Below, one piece after another: positions 1-5,424 of a DNA stretch of 6,631 bases. The DNA is from Thermoplasmatota archaeon (GTDB taxonomy: Archaea; Thermoplasmatota; Thermoplasmata; Methanomassiliicoccales; Methanomassiliicoccaceae). The position numbers and the translations under genes were made by a program. A model generated the notes under the pieces. The model made no database searches and had not been told where the DNA came from. It saw only the letters and a list, made by a program, of their open reading frames with translations. The stretch lies in NCBI GenBank assembly GCA_022709105.1, contig JAKIXL010000074.1:492-7122 (forward strand), read 5' to 3'. Position 1 is the first letter of the stretch. The number at the start of each line of letters is the position of its first letter.

Positions 1-133
1 CCACCGCCGAATCGTCGAAGGAGCGCAGCGGAACCTCAGTAGGGAACTGAGGCAGGAAAGGTATGATGTGCAGCGACAACAGCTCGTGCATCAGCTCGCC
101 GCCGGCGCCATCGCCCATGGTGACCCTCTTCAT
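1..133 (-). CDS. hypE: HypE-like hydrogenase maturation protein, N-terminal part (runs off left edge)
   Basis: Only the first 44 codons are in the window. They begin MKRVTMGDGAGGELMHELL and contain DDSAV near residues 40-44. This matches the start of HypE and AIR-synthase-like proteins: a short strand, a glycine-rich GAGG loop, a helix, then the acidic DD motif that helps bind ATP/Mg. In the family, HypE dehydrates a carbamoyl group on its C-terminal cysteine to make the cyanide ligand of [NiFe] hydrogenases; that end is outside the window. The usual His before GAGG is Asp here. The ATG at 131-133 is chosen because a TATA element is centred 27 bases upstream, which suits a leaderless mRNA. 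An in-frame ATG at 116-118 is the alternative. A different AIR-synthase-related protein is possible, since only the N-terminus is visible. Confidence 0.72.
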   Translation of the reverse strand, partial: MKRVTMGDGAGGELMHELLSLHIIPFLPQFPTEVPLRSFDDSAV

Positions 134-155
134 GCCCGGTGATTCTCAGCGTTCA

Positions 156-164
156 GTTTAAAAC
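156..164 (-). promoter_or_regulatory. TATA box (box A) for the hypE-like gene
   Basis: On the minus strand this reads GTTTTAAAC. Its centre lies about 27 bases before the ATG at 133, the usual archaeal spacing from TATA to transcription start. Transcription would begin at or next to the start codon, giving a leaderless mRNA, which agrees with the lack of a Shine-Dalgarno sequence there. Confidence 0.5.
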
Positions 165-271
165 CTTGCCAACGGCGCAAGGCATCGGCGGAACAATATC
201 GGTCGAGCAAGGGCGGCCCGGTCCCCGGGAAAGGCGTCGATCGGTCCGGCCTTCGGGTCAAGGCATCATGT

Positions 272-461
272 TCAGCGGGCACTGTTAGCGCGCATCTGCC
301 TATGGCATCGCTCACAGGCCACATAAGGTCCCGTAGACGGTCCTAACGGTCATGCTCTCTCCATACGTGCGGTGCACCCGGACCTCATGAATATCGTACC
401 TGCAGGTCTGGCAGCTTTGCTCGTCGCGTTCCAGGACGAAGTCCCGGATGTGATGCCACAT
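272..461 (-). pseudogene. Small HNH-endonuclease-like gene, frameshifted
   Basis: From the ATG at 459-461 the minus strand encodes a 49-residue product. Its start, MWHHIRDFVLERDEQSCQTC, is the typical opening of small HNH nucleases (W..IR..VL.RD...C..C), and VHR follows where VHH would be expected. That frame stops at TGA 312-314 without the second zinc pair. One frame over, the same strand reads PYVACERCHRQM and stops at TGA 272-274, which supplies the missing C..CH half. Skipping one base near 326-332 would join the halves into a protein of about 63 residues. A single-base indel, a sequencing error or a programmed shift could each explain this; decay is favoured because the usual catalytic His and Asn also seem to be missing. 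HNH domains bind zinc and cut DNA; activity is doubtful here. The ATG directly follows an in-frame TGA, so the start could depend on coupling to the upstream ORF. Confidence 0.55.
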
Positions 462-584
462 TCAGTTACGCGCTCGACCTTCCACCCCCCATGCAGGGGT
501 CTGCCCGGCGGCCTTTGGGCGGCCAGGTGGGACCACTTCCAACATCCTCTCCAGAAGCACCATCGCTTCGTGCTCTGCCATCAT
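462..584 (-). CDS. Possible 40-residue ORF, unrecognised
   Basis: A minus-strand ORF starts with two consecutive ATG codons (582-584, 579-581) and ends in TGA directly before the ATG of the HNH-like remnant, in the same frame (TGAATG). Its N-terminal half (MAEHEAMVLLERMLEVV) could form an amphipathic helix; the rest is rich in Pro, Gly and Arg and looks non-globular. I do not recognise a family. It may be a real leader peptide or partner of the HNH-like gene, the upstream part of one gene split by a nonsense codon, or chance. No clear Shine-Dalgarno is present. An AT-rich stretch at 630-640 lies at a promoter-like distance upstream. Confidence 0.2.
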   Translation of the reverse strand: MMAEHEAMVLLERMLEVVPPGRPKAAGQTPAWGVEGRARN

Positions 585-764
585 GGTCAAGCTATCCCTT
601 TAGCACGTTCAGCAAGGACATGGGGATGCATATGATATCGGATGCATTTGATGCATTGCGGGATCGCCCTTGGCCTCTTCGTCGGTCACAGGGAAATGGA
701 TTGCATAGGATTAAATCCCTGGATTCCCTGGTGCGGGTCCGGCGAGGCCTTCAGGCCTGGCCAA
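585..764. other. Gene-free stretch before the tRNA
   Basis: I see no credible coding region. Together with the doubtful ORF next to it, this makes about 300 bases without a secure gene. It holds the GATGCAT repeats, a weak box-A-like GATTAAATC at 708-716 about 50 bases before the tRNA, a short tandem TCCCTGGAT-TCCCTGG at 717-731, and AGGCCT twice around TC near 746-759. The GATTAAATC element could drive the tRNA with a leader of roughly 25-30 bases, but this is weak. Confidence 0.35.
625..656. repeat. Three copies of GATGCAT
   Basis: GATGCAT occurs at 625-631, 641-647 and 650-656, start-to-start spacings 16 and 9. The ATGCAT core is a palindrome, so each site reads the same on both strands. 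The AT-rich ATATGATAT lies between copies one and two. The cluster sits 40-70 bases upstream of the minus-strand ORF at 584, where a promoter or operator would be expected. Function unknown; chance is possible. Confidence 0.4.
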
Positions 765-842
765 GGGCTCGTGGGGTAGCCTGGATTATCCTTTCGGCCT
801 TCGAAGCCGATGACGGGGGTTCGAATCCCCCCGGGCCCGCCA
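765..842 (+). tRNA. tRNA-Arg (anticodon TCG)
   Basis: The sequence folds into a full cloverleaf without an intron. The acceptor stem GGGCTCG (765-771) pairs with CGGGCCC (832-838), with one G-U pair. The D arm runs from 774 to 792 with an 11-base loop containing GG at 783-784; its stem has a G10-U25 wobble and a U13-U22 mismatch. The anticodon stem TCGGC/GCCGA (794-798, 806-810) is perfect and encloses loop CTTCGAA, giving anticodon TCG at 801-803, which reads arginine codon CGA. The variable loop is four bases (811-814). The T arm is GGGGG-TTCGAAT-CCCCC (815-831). Discriminator base is G839 and the CCA tail is encoded at 840-842. No strong T-run follows it. Confidence 0.95.
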
Positions 843-925
843 CCCATTATGGCCGAAGGACCATATGGACCGTTGCCTCGATGCAAGTGACTTCTCTGGA
901 ACGTTCTCCAATCTAAGGGCGGGAG

Positions 926-1804
926 TCATCGAGGGAGGACGCTCCCAGCCCTTTGTTCAACAGCATCGGGTAAATCCCCTTTCAGACCGGTCAACCGGAG
1001 ACTGTAGCGTCTCAGCGCCTCCCTCACGCCACGATCATACGCCTGGGGGTCCGCCCTGACTTCCCTGTATTGGTCGTAGAACCGTCCGGTGACGCCGTCC
1101 AGCTGGGAGGAGGTGGCGAGATGGATGACGGCGTCCGCCCCCTCCTGCGCACTCCCCCGGCCGCGCCCGAAGGCCTCCCTCACCAGCTTGGTATCGAGAA
1201 GGCTCCCCGGGTGCAGAGCGTTGACGGTCACGCCCGCGTCCCTGAGCTCCTCCGCCAGGTCGAACGTGAGCATGACCAGAGCGAGCTTGCTCTGGGCATA
1301 GGCCTCCCACCCATCGTAGTTGCGCTCGAGCATGATGTCCCCGAGGTCGATGGGGGCTTGGCCGAGCGATGAGACGTTCACGATCCGCGACGGAGCCGAG
1401 CGCTTCAGCAGAGGTATGAGCAGCCGGGTGAGCAGGAACGGGGCGAGGTAGTTCACTGCAAATCGGAGCTCATAGCCATCGGCGCTGACCTGCCTCCTTT
1501 CCCTCCCCCTTCTCCCGCTCCCTATTCCCGCGTTGTTGATCAGGACGTCCAGCCTGTCCTCCATGGCCACCGCGGATGCCAGCCGCCTCACCTCTGCCAG
1601 AGAGGACAGGTCCGCGGCGAAACCCTTGAGCCTGCCGCTTCCTACGGTCTTCCCGATATCGCTCACCGTTGCGACCACCTTCGCTTCGTCCCGACCGTGC
1701 ACCAGCACCCTGGCGCCCAGGCCGGCGAGGCCAAGGGCGGTCCTCTTCCCGATTCCGTCGGTGGATCCAGTGACCAGCACCGTCATGTCATCCATGCGCT
1801 TCAT
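926..1804 (-). CDS. Short-chain dehydrogenase/reductase (SDR), retinol-dehydrogenase-like
   Basis: This 292-residue protein is a classical SDR with a Rossmann fold that carries out NAD(P)-dependent oxidation or reduction of an alcohol/carbonyl. The cofactor motif TGSTDGIG is at residues 12-19, the adenine-contacting DL at 65-66, NNAG at 90-93, the active-site Asn at N118, the catalytic Ser at S145/S146, and YAQSK gives Y169 and K173, so the full catalytic set is present. HGR at 36-38 after the second strand suggests NADP(H) preference. The long insert between NNAG and N118, and a C-terminal tail beyond residue 250, resemble the retinol dehydrogenase/WWOX-like branch, but the substrate cannot be read from sequence. 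ATG codons at 1802-1804, 1793-1795 and 1784-1786 are all possible starts; none has a good Shine-Dalgarno. An in-frame TGA lies 13 codons before the first. It seems to be a single-gene unit. Confidence 0.92.
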   Translation of the reverse strand: MKRMDDMTVLVTGSTDGIGKRTALGLAGLGARVLVHGRDEAKVVATVSDIGKTVGSGRLKGFAADLSSLAEVRRLASAVAMEDRLDVLINNAGIGSGRRGRERRQVSADGYELRFAVNYLAPFLLTRLLIPLLKRSAPSRIVNVSSLGQAPIDLGDIMLERNYDGWEAYAQSKLALVMLTFDLAEELRDAGVTVNALHPGSLLDTKLVREAFGRGRGSAQEGADAVIHLATSSQLDGVTGRFYDQYREVRADPQAYDRGVREALRRYSLRLTGLKGDLPDAVEQRAGSVLPR

Positions 1805-1892
1805 GAGCAGGCCTGCGGCGGCGACGGCAGCCGATCCTCATAACGCCATCGGCAAATACTGGACGAGAAGGCCGGCGCCGCCCCCATGGCTC

Positions 1893-2072
1893 TCAGGTCC
1901 GGGAGCGCGATCCGGACTTGATCGCCCCCTCGATGCCTTTCCTGATCCTGTCTGGCGTCTCCTCGATGCCGTGGACCTCCCTGAGGTGGTCCTGCAGGTC
2001 CACCATGGCGTCCTCGGCGGCTTCGGCCGTGGCGTAGTAGTTGCACCCCTTACGCGGGCATTTGACCTTCAT
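1893..2072 (-). CDS. Small zinc-finger protein, DUF1059-like
   Basis: A 59-residue protein beginning MKVKCPRKGCNYYATAEAAE. Cys5 and Cys10, then His29 and His34 in a helix reading QDHLREVHGIEE, form a Cys2His2-like metal site. The pattern of a two-Cys strand hairpin, an acidic helix and H-L-R-E-V-H-G closely resembles the small DUF1059 metal-binding proteins common in archaea, although the first pair is spaced C-x4-C. The C-terminus (residues 41-59) is basic. The function of these proteins is not established; zinc binding is a family-based inference. A strong Shine-Dalgarno (GGAGGG) five bases before the ATG supports this start and that the gene is real. AT-rich sequence at 2104-2118 could hold the promoter. 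It lies 88 bases upstream of the SDR start on the same strand, so cotranscription is possible. Confidence 0.8.
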   Translation of the reverse strand: MKVKCPRKGCNYYATAEAAEDAMVDLQDHLREVHGIEETPDRIRKGIEGAIKSGSRSRT

Positions 2073-2077
2073 GCAAA

Positions 2078-2083
2078 CCCTCC
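2078..2083 (-). promoter_or_regulatory. Ribosome binding site of the small zinc-finger gene
   Basis: Minus-strand GGAGGG is followed by TTTGC and the ATG at 2072. This is a good match to the anti-Shine-Dalgarno end of 16S rRNA and fixes the start of a gene short enough to be missed. Confidence 0.65.
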
Positions 2084-2243
2084 GCCCGGACGTGGAAGGT
2101 CATTGCATAAGTACATTAGCAGCCCCCGGCCCTCCACAGTGCATGACCGGTTCCCGAACCCATGCCATGCTGGATGGGCGGTCGACCCTGATCAGAACGG
2201 CCGGGGAGCTGCTTGCCGAGGCCCTTGGATCGGACTCCCGGTC

Positions 2244-2474
2244 CTACTCCAAGGTCCCTTTGCGCATCCCCGCTCCGCCGAGCATCGATCCGACGGTGAT
2301 AAGGGCAGCTGAAAGGACCGCCATGTCCGTTCCCAAGCTCTCTGCGAACACTATGTCCGCGGCGGCCTTGACCACGAACAAGGTGATCACGAAATAGATG
2401 ATGCTCAGGATGATCCCGATCACCGTTCCGATCAGCCAAGCCACGAACGTTCCTACCATTCCTTTCATTTCCAT
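2244..2474 (-). CDS. Small two-helix membrane protein, unknown function
   Basis: The 76-residue product has a long hydrophobic segment at about residues 7-35 (AWLIGTVIGIILSIIYFVI) and a second at about 51-67 (VLSAALITVGSMLGG), joined by a short loop with K36, D40, E45 and D50. It ends in a short polar tail, MRKGTLE. I do not recognise a family; an integral membrane protein is all that can be said. The start at 2472-2474 is chosen because GGAGG lies nine bases upstream. The frame stays open upstream to a GTG at 2537 and an ATG at 2531, and a TATA box would allow a leaderless start near 2531, but that extension (RRSTEGRWSRKRRNQE) looks like untranslated leader. The stop is TAG. Confidence 0.75.
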   Translation of the reverse strand: MEMKGMVGTFVAWLIGTVIGIILSIIYFVITLFVVKAAADIVFAESLGTDMAVLSAALITVGSMLGGAGMRKGTLE

Positions 2475-2483
2475 TTCCTGGTT

Positions 2484-2488
2484 CCTCC
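2484..2488 (-). promoter_or_regulatory. Ribosome binding site of the small membrane protein gene
   Basis: Minus-strand GGAGG lies nine bases before the ATG at 2474. It decides the start in favour of the 76-residue form over longer in-frame versions. Confidence 0.6.
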
Positions 2489-2557
2489 TCTTTCGTGACC
2501 AGCGACCTTCTGTCGATCGCCGAGATGTCATCGCCACGCCGCTTCAGCGGTGAGGCC

Positions 2558-2564
2558 ATATAAA
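2558..2564 (-). promoter_or_regulatory. TATA box for the small membrane protein gene
   Basis: Minus-strand TTTATAT, followed by GG, is a near-consensus archaeal box A. Transcription would start at about 2534-2537, leaving a leader of about 60 bases that contains the GGAGG ribosome binding site. Confidence 0.6.
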
Positions 2565-2577
2565 CTTGGGGGCCGAG

Positions 2578-2587
2578 ATTATATAAT
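2578..2587. promoter_or_regulatory. Perfect palindromic TATA element ATTATATAAT
   Basis: ATTATATAAT reads the same on both strands and lies in otherwise GC-rich DNA, 14 bases from the TTTATAT box. It could be a second promoter for the minus-strand membrane gene or drive plus-strand thrC, in which case transcription would start near 2610 and give a leader of about 185 bases. Direction cannot be settled from sequence. Confidence 0.45.
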
Positions 2588-2794
2588 GTTAAGCTATAGT
2601 TCCCCTAACCCTCCGCCGCCTTACTTTGCTGCCGTTCTAGATGGTCTGGAGTGAGAACGGGCGTCCTTGCTTGGGAGCGGCGGGTGCACCATGCCATGAC
2701 ATCTGGTCCTCATGGCCCCGGACTTTCACGCCCCCATCCGCTCGTCCGGCCGTCCTGCCAAAGGATATTGCCCCTCGGCGCCAATGACATACCG

Positions 2795-3874
2795 ATGTTC
2801 CGATGCACCAAGTGCGGCTCCGAGTTTCCGGATTTTCGCTACACCTGCGCGCGTTGCGGCTCCGCCCTGCTGCTGGAGGGCGCTCCCAAGAGATGGGAGC
2901 CGAGGGGGGCTGGCCTGTGGAGGTACCGGTCCATGCTCCCGGTCTCGATGTCCATCTCCCTTTCCGAAGGCAACAGCCCCCTGATAAGGCGAAGGGACAG
3001 CAGCGACGAGGTGTTCCTGAAGGTGGAGGGCGACAACCCTACCGGCTCGTTCAAGGACCGCGGCACCACAGTGGTGATATCGGACGCGTACAACCGCGGG
3101 CACAGGACCGCCGTGGTAGCATCCACCGGGAACATGGGTGCGAGCGTGGCGGCCTACTCGGCCTATGCCAATCTTGCCGCCAAGGTGTTCATTCCCCCGG
3201 GCATTCCCGAGGAAAAGATCGCCCAGATAACCGCCTACGGCGCGGAGCTGGTGCCGGTGGAGGGCGGCTTCTCGGCTGCGGTGGCGAGGGCCCGCCAAGA
3301 GGCCGAGGCGGGCGCGTACCTGGCCTCGACCGGCCTGAACCCGCTGTTCATCGAGGGCCTTAAGACCATCGCCTACGAACTGTTCGAGCAGATGGGCGTT
3401 CCGGACAAGATCGTGGTCCCGACAGGGACCGGCGGCCTGCTCACGGCGATCTTCAAGGGGTTCCGCGAGCTGAGCGCCCTCGGGGTGACGGACCGCCTCC
3501 CTCAGATGATCGCGGTGCAGGCGGCGGCGGTGGCGCCCATCGTCGAGGCCTGGAAGGAAGGGACCGAGGTCCGCCCTCCGCCTGAAGGCGCCACCACCAT
3601 CGCCTCGGCCATCCTGGTCAGGGTGCCGTTCAACGGCCTCTCGGCCATCGAGGCCATGCGCCGCTCCGGAGGCTTCGGGGTCACGGTTACGGACCATCAG
3701 ATCCTGCAGGCCATCCGCGCCCTGGGCCGCGAGGGAATATTCGCCGAGCCGGCCGCGGCCGCCTCCATGGCCGCCCTGGAGCAGATCGAGATCAGGGGCG
3801 ATGAGCGGGTCGCACTGCTGATCACCGGCTCCGGGCTCAAGGACCCCACGGTGCTTCTGCGCAAGGACCTGTGA
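2795..3874 (+). CDS. thrC: Threonine synthase (PLP-dependent)
   Basis: The 359-residue protein is a type II PLP enzyme that converts O-phosphohomoserine to threonine, the last step of threonine synthesis, in the cytoplasm. An N-terminal zinc ribbon has C4, C7, C18 and C21. Next come SEGNSPL (57-63), the PLP-lysine motif PTGSFKDRG with K87, the phosphate-binding loop STGNMGASVAAY, the glycine-rich PTGTGG (209-214) that holds the PLP phosphate, and SGLKDP near the C-terminus. Length is normal for the archaeal short form. The start at 2795 is chosen because the zinc ribbon begins there and the 48 upstream open codons show no protein-like pattern. There is no Shine-Dalgarno; weak GGATATTG at 2763-2770 sits at leaderless-promoter distance. 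A related enzyme of the same fold, such as cysteate synthase, is a less likely alternative. No other threonine gene is in the window. Confidence 0.94.
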   Translation: MFRCTKCGSEFPDFRYTCARCGSALLLEGAPKRWEPRGAGLWRYRSMLPVSMSISLSEGNSPLIRRRDSSDEVFLKVEGDNPTGSFKDRGTTVVISDAYNRGHRTAVVASTGNMGASVAAYSAYANLAAKVFIPPGIPEEKIAQITAYGAELVPVEGGFSAAVARARQEAEAGAYLASTGLNPLFIEGLKTIAYELFEQMGVPDKIVVPTGTGGLLTAIFKGFRELSALGVTDRLPQMIAVQAAAVAPIVEAWKEGTEVRPPPEGATTIASAILVRVPFNGLSAIEAMRRSGGFGVTVTDHQILQAIRALGREGIFAEPAAAASMAALEQIEIRGDERVALLITGSGLKDPTVLLRKDL

Positions 3875-3903
3875 GGCCGGGGACGCTCCCTTAACATGCT
3901 GAC

Positions 3904-3910
3904 TATAAAT
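3904..3910 (+). promoter_or_regulatory. TATA box for the cardiolipin synthase gene
   Basis: TATAAAT within ACTATAAATCCC lies in the 86-base gap after thrC. Transcription would start near 3932, leaving a leader of about 29 bases that includes GGAG close to the ATG at 3961. It suggests the gene is transcribed separately from thrC. Confidence 0.6.
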
Positions 3911-3960
3911 CCCACGGGCTCCCAACCAATGGCCATGCGGGCCCTCCTGGCCGGGAGCGG

Positions 3961-5424
3961 ATGGGAACGGCCGACCTGATCTCACTGTTCGAGGCCAGCG
4001 TCACCATGGTCATGGCAGCGGTCAATGTCCTGGGAGCGATCGTCATACTTCACATCGAGAGGCGCAACCCTCGGGCGGCGGTGCTGTGGCTGCTGATAAT
4101 GTTCGTGCTCTCCACCTTCGGCCTCGTGATCTACCTTCTCTTTGGCCTCTCCGCTCATCGTATCCGGCGTCGATACCGCGCGAAGGAGGCAGAGGACCGC
4201 ATGGGGCTGGAGGCGCTCCGGCAGCGGGCAGACCTGGACGGCACTGGTCCGAACCTCGGCGCCGACCTCGCGAGCCGCTCCAGCCTGGTCCGCATGCTGC
4301 TTGCCAATCAGTCCCGGCTCTCCTCCGGGAACAGGGTCGACCTCATCACCGACGGGAACAAGAAGTTCCGCCTGCTGTTCAAGGACCTGGAGGAAGCGAG
4401 GGACCACATCCATGCCGAGTACTATGTCCTGCGGGACGATGAGCTGGGGAACCGGTTCCTGGACCTCCTGGTCCGTAAGGCCGGGGAGGGGCTGGAGGTC
4501 CGTCTCCTGGTCGATGGCGTGGGCACCCGCCTCCCGCCGGAGAAGGTCGCCGGCCTGCGAGAGCGCGGGGTTAAGGTGCTGCTCTTCTTCCCGCCAGTGA
4601 TCGAGCGGCTGCCCTCGCTGAACCTGCGCATCAACCACCGGAACCACCGCAAGATCGTGGTGATCGACGGCCGCGTTGGATACCTGGGCGGGTTCAACGT
4701 GGGGGACGAGTACCTGGGGCGGAAGGAGAAAGGAAGGTGGAGGGACACCCACGTCAGGGTGGAGGGCCCGGTGGTGCTGGACCTCCAGGCAAGGTTCCTG
4801 TTGGACTGGGACTTCACGGCGGAGAGGCCGCTGGAGATCGAGCCTCGGCACTTCCCTCCCGCGGGACGCCCCGGCGATGGAGCGATGCAGATAGTGTCCG
4901 GAGGGCCGGACCGCCGGGAGAGCAGGGTCAAGGAGGCGTACCTGAAGATGATCGGCACGGCGCGGCGGAGCGTGTTCATCCAGTCGCCGTACTTCGTGCC
5001 CGATGAGAGCGTGATGGACGCCCTCCGGGTGGCCGCCCTGTCCGGCGTGGACGTGAGGGTCATGATGCCCGCGCTGCCCGATCACCCGCTAGTCCACTGG
5101 GCGGGGCTCGATTATCTAGGCGACCTGCTGCCGTCGGGGGTGCGGGCCTTCCTGTTCGAGGACGGCTTCCTGCACGCCAAGACCATCGTGGTGGACGGCG
5201 AGGTCGCTTCCATCGGCAGCGCGAACTGGGACATCCGGAGCTTTGCCCTGAACTTCGAGACCAATGCCATCATCTACTGCCAGAAGGTGGCGGCGAGACA
5301 GGAGGAGGCGTTCCTCCAGGACCTCACCGTCTGCCGGGAATGGACGCTCCAGGACCACCTGTCGCGCTCGTTGCGGCTAAGGGCCAAGTGCTCCTTCGCC
5401 CGCATGTTCTCGTGGGTGTTCTAG
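3961..5424 (+). CDS. cls: Cardiolipin synthase-type phospholipase D, membrane bound
   Basis: The 487-residue protein has the architecture of ClsA-type cardiolipin synthases. Two membrane helices lie at about residues 8-32 and 39-62, with the family's RRNP signature before the second (34-37). Two phospholipase D domains follow. The first HKD motif is H229-x-K231-x4-D236 followed by GG(F)N; the second is H405-x-K407-x4-D412 followed by GSANWD. Both are intact, so the enzyme should form the phosphohistidine intermediate. In archaea, homologues join polar archaeal lipids such as archaetidylglycerol into cardiolipin analogues at the membrane; that exact substrate is inferred here. The start at 3961 fits the first helix and has GGAG just upstream, though spacing is short. 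Its TAG stop overlaps the TAG stop of the convergent PHP gene by four bases. Confidence 0.9.
   Translation: MGTADLISLFEASVTMVMAAVNVLGAIVILHIERRNPRAAVLWLLIMFVLSTFGLVIYLLFGLSAHRIRRRYRAKEAEDRMGLEALRQRADLDGTGPNLGADLASRSSLVRMLLANQSRLSSGNRVDLITDGNKKFRLLFKDLEEARDHIHAEYYVLRDDELGNRFLDLLVRKAGEGLEVRLLVDGVGTRLPPEKVAGLRERGVKVLLFFPPVIERLPSLNLRINHRNHRKIVVIDGRVGYLGGFNVGDEYLGRKEKGRWRDTHVRVEGPVVLDLQARFLLDWDFTAERPLEIEPRHFPPAGRPGDGAMQIVSGGPDRRESRVKEAYLKMIGTARRSVFIQSPYFVPDESVMDALRVAALSGVDVRVMMPALPDHPLVHWAGLDYLGDLLPSGVRAFLFEDGFLHAKTIVVDGEVASIGSANWDIRSFALNFETNAIIYCQKVAARQEEAFLQDLTVCREWTLQDHLSRSLRLRAKCSFARMFSWVF

Larger units (their letters stand above)
2475..2794. other. Divergent intergenic region between membrane protein gene and thrC
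   Basis: These 320 bases separate two genes that point away from each other. The region holds the minus-strand RBS and TATA box, a palindromic TATA element and a second AT-rich patch CTATAG at 2594-2599. From about 2610 to 2794 it is GC-rich; the thrC frame happens to be open back to 2651, but its translation has no thrC-like features and no conserved look. I found no RNA gene or small ORF in it that I can support. Confidence 0.5.

Noticed and set aside
164..182. Possible hairpin CCTTGC-caacggc-GCAAGG upstream of hypE
   Set aside because: The stem is only six pairs, has no T-run and overlaps the TATA region, so neither a terminator nor an operator can be supported.
765..842. tRNA-Arg as an integration site for a mobile element
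   Set aside because: I found no repeat of the tRNA 3' end elsewhere in the window and no integrase, so there is no direct evidence of an inserted element.
491..916. Plus-strand frame of 141 codons across the tRNA
   Set aside because: It reads through the tRNA-Arg gene; its FEADDGGSNPPGPA segment is a familiar artefact of translating tRNA sequence.
933..946. Hairpin GGGAG-gacg-CTCCC at the end of the SDR gene
   Set aside because: It lies inside the coding sequence, has only five pairs and is not followed by a T-run.
2109..2246. Read-through of the TAG stop of the membrane protein as pyrrolysine
   Set aside because: The frame stays open for about 45 codons after TAG, but the extension looks non-coding and there is no evidence of pyrrolysine genes in the window.
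1533..2312. Open frame of 259 codons on the plus strand across the SDR, zinc-finger and membrane genes
   Set aside because: It crosses three better-supported minus-strand genes and their gaps and shows no domain pattern.
2726..3985. Long open frame of 419 codons on the minus strand opposite thrC
   Set aside because: It lies antisense to a gene with complete threonine synthase motifs; its translation is rich in H, R, G and Q, as expected for an antisense shadow in GC-rich DNA.
3982..5085. Open frame of 367 codons on the minus strand opposite the cardiolipin synthase gene
   Set aside because: The plus strand has two HKD motifs and membrane helices; the antisense product has no recognisable domain.
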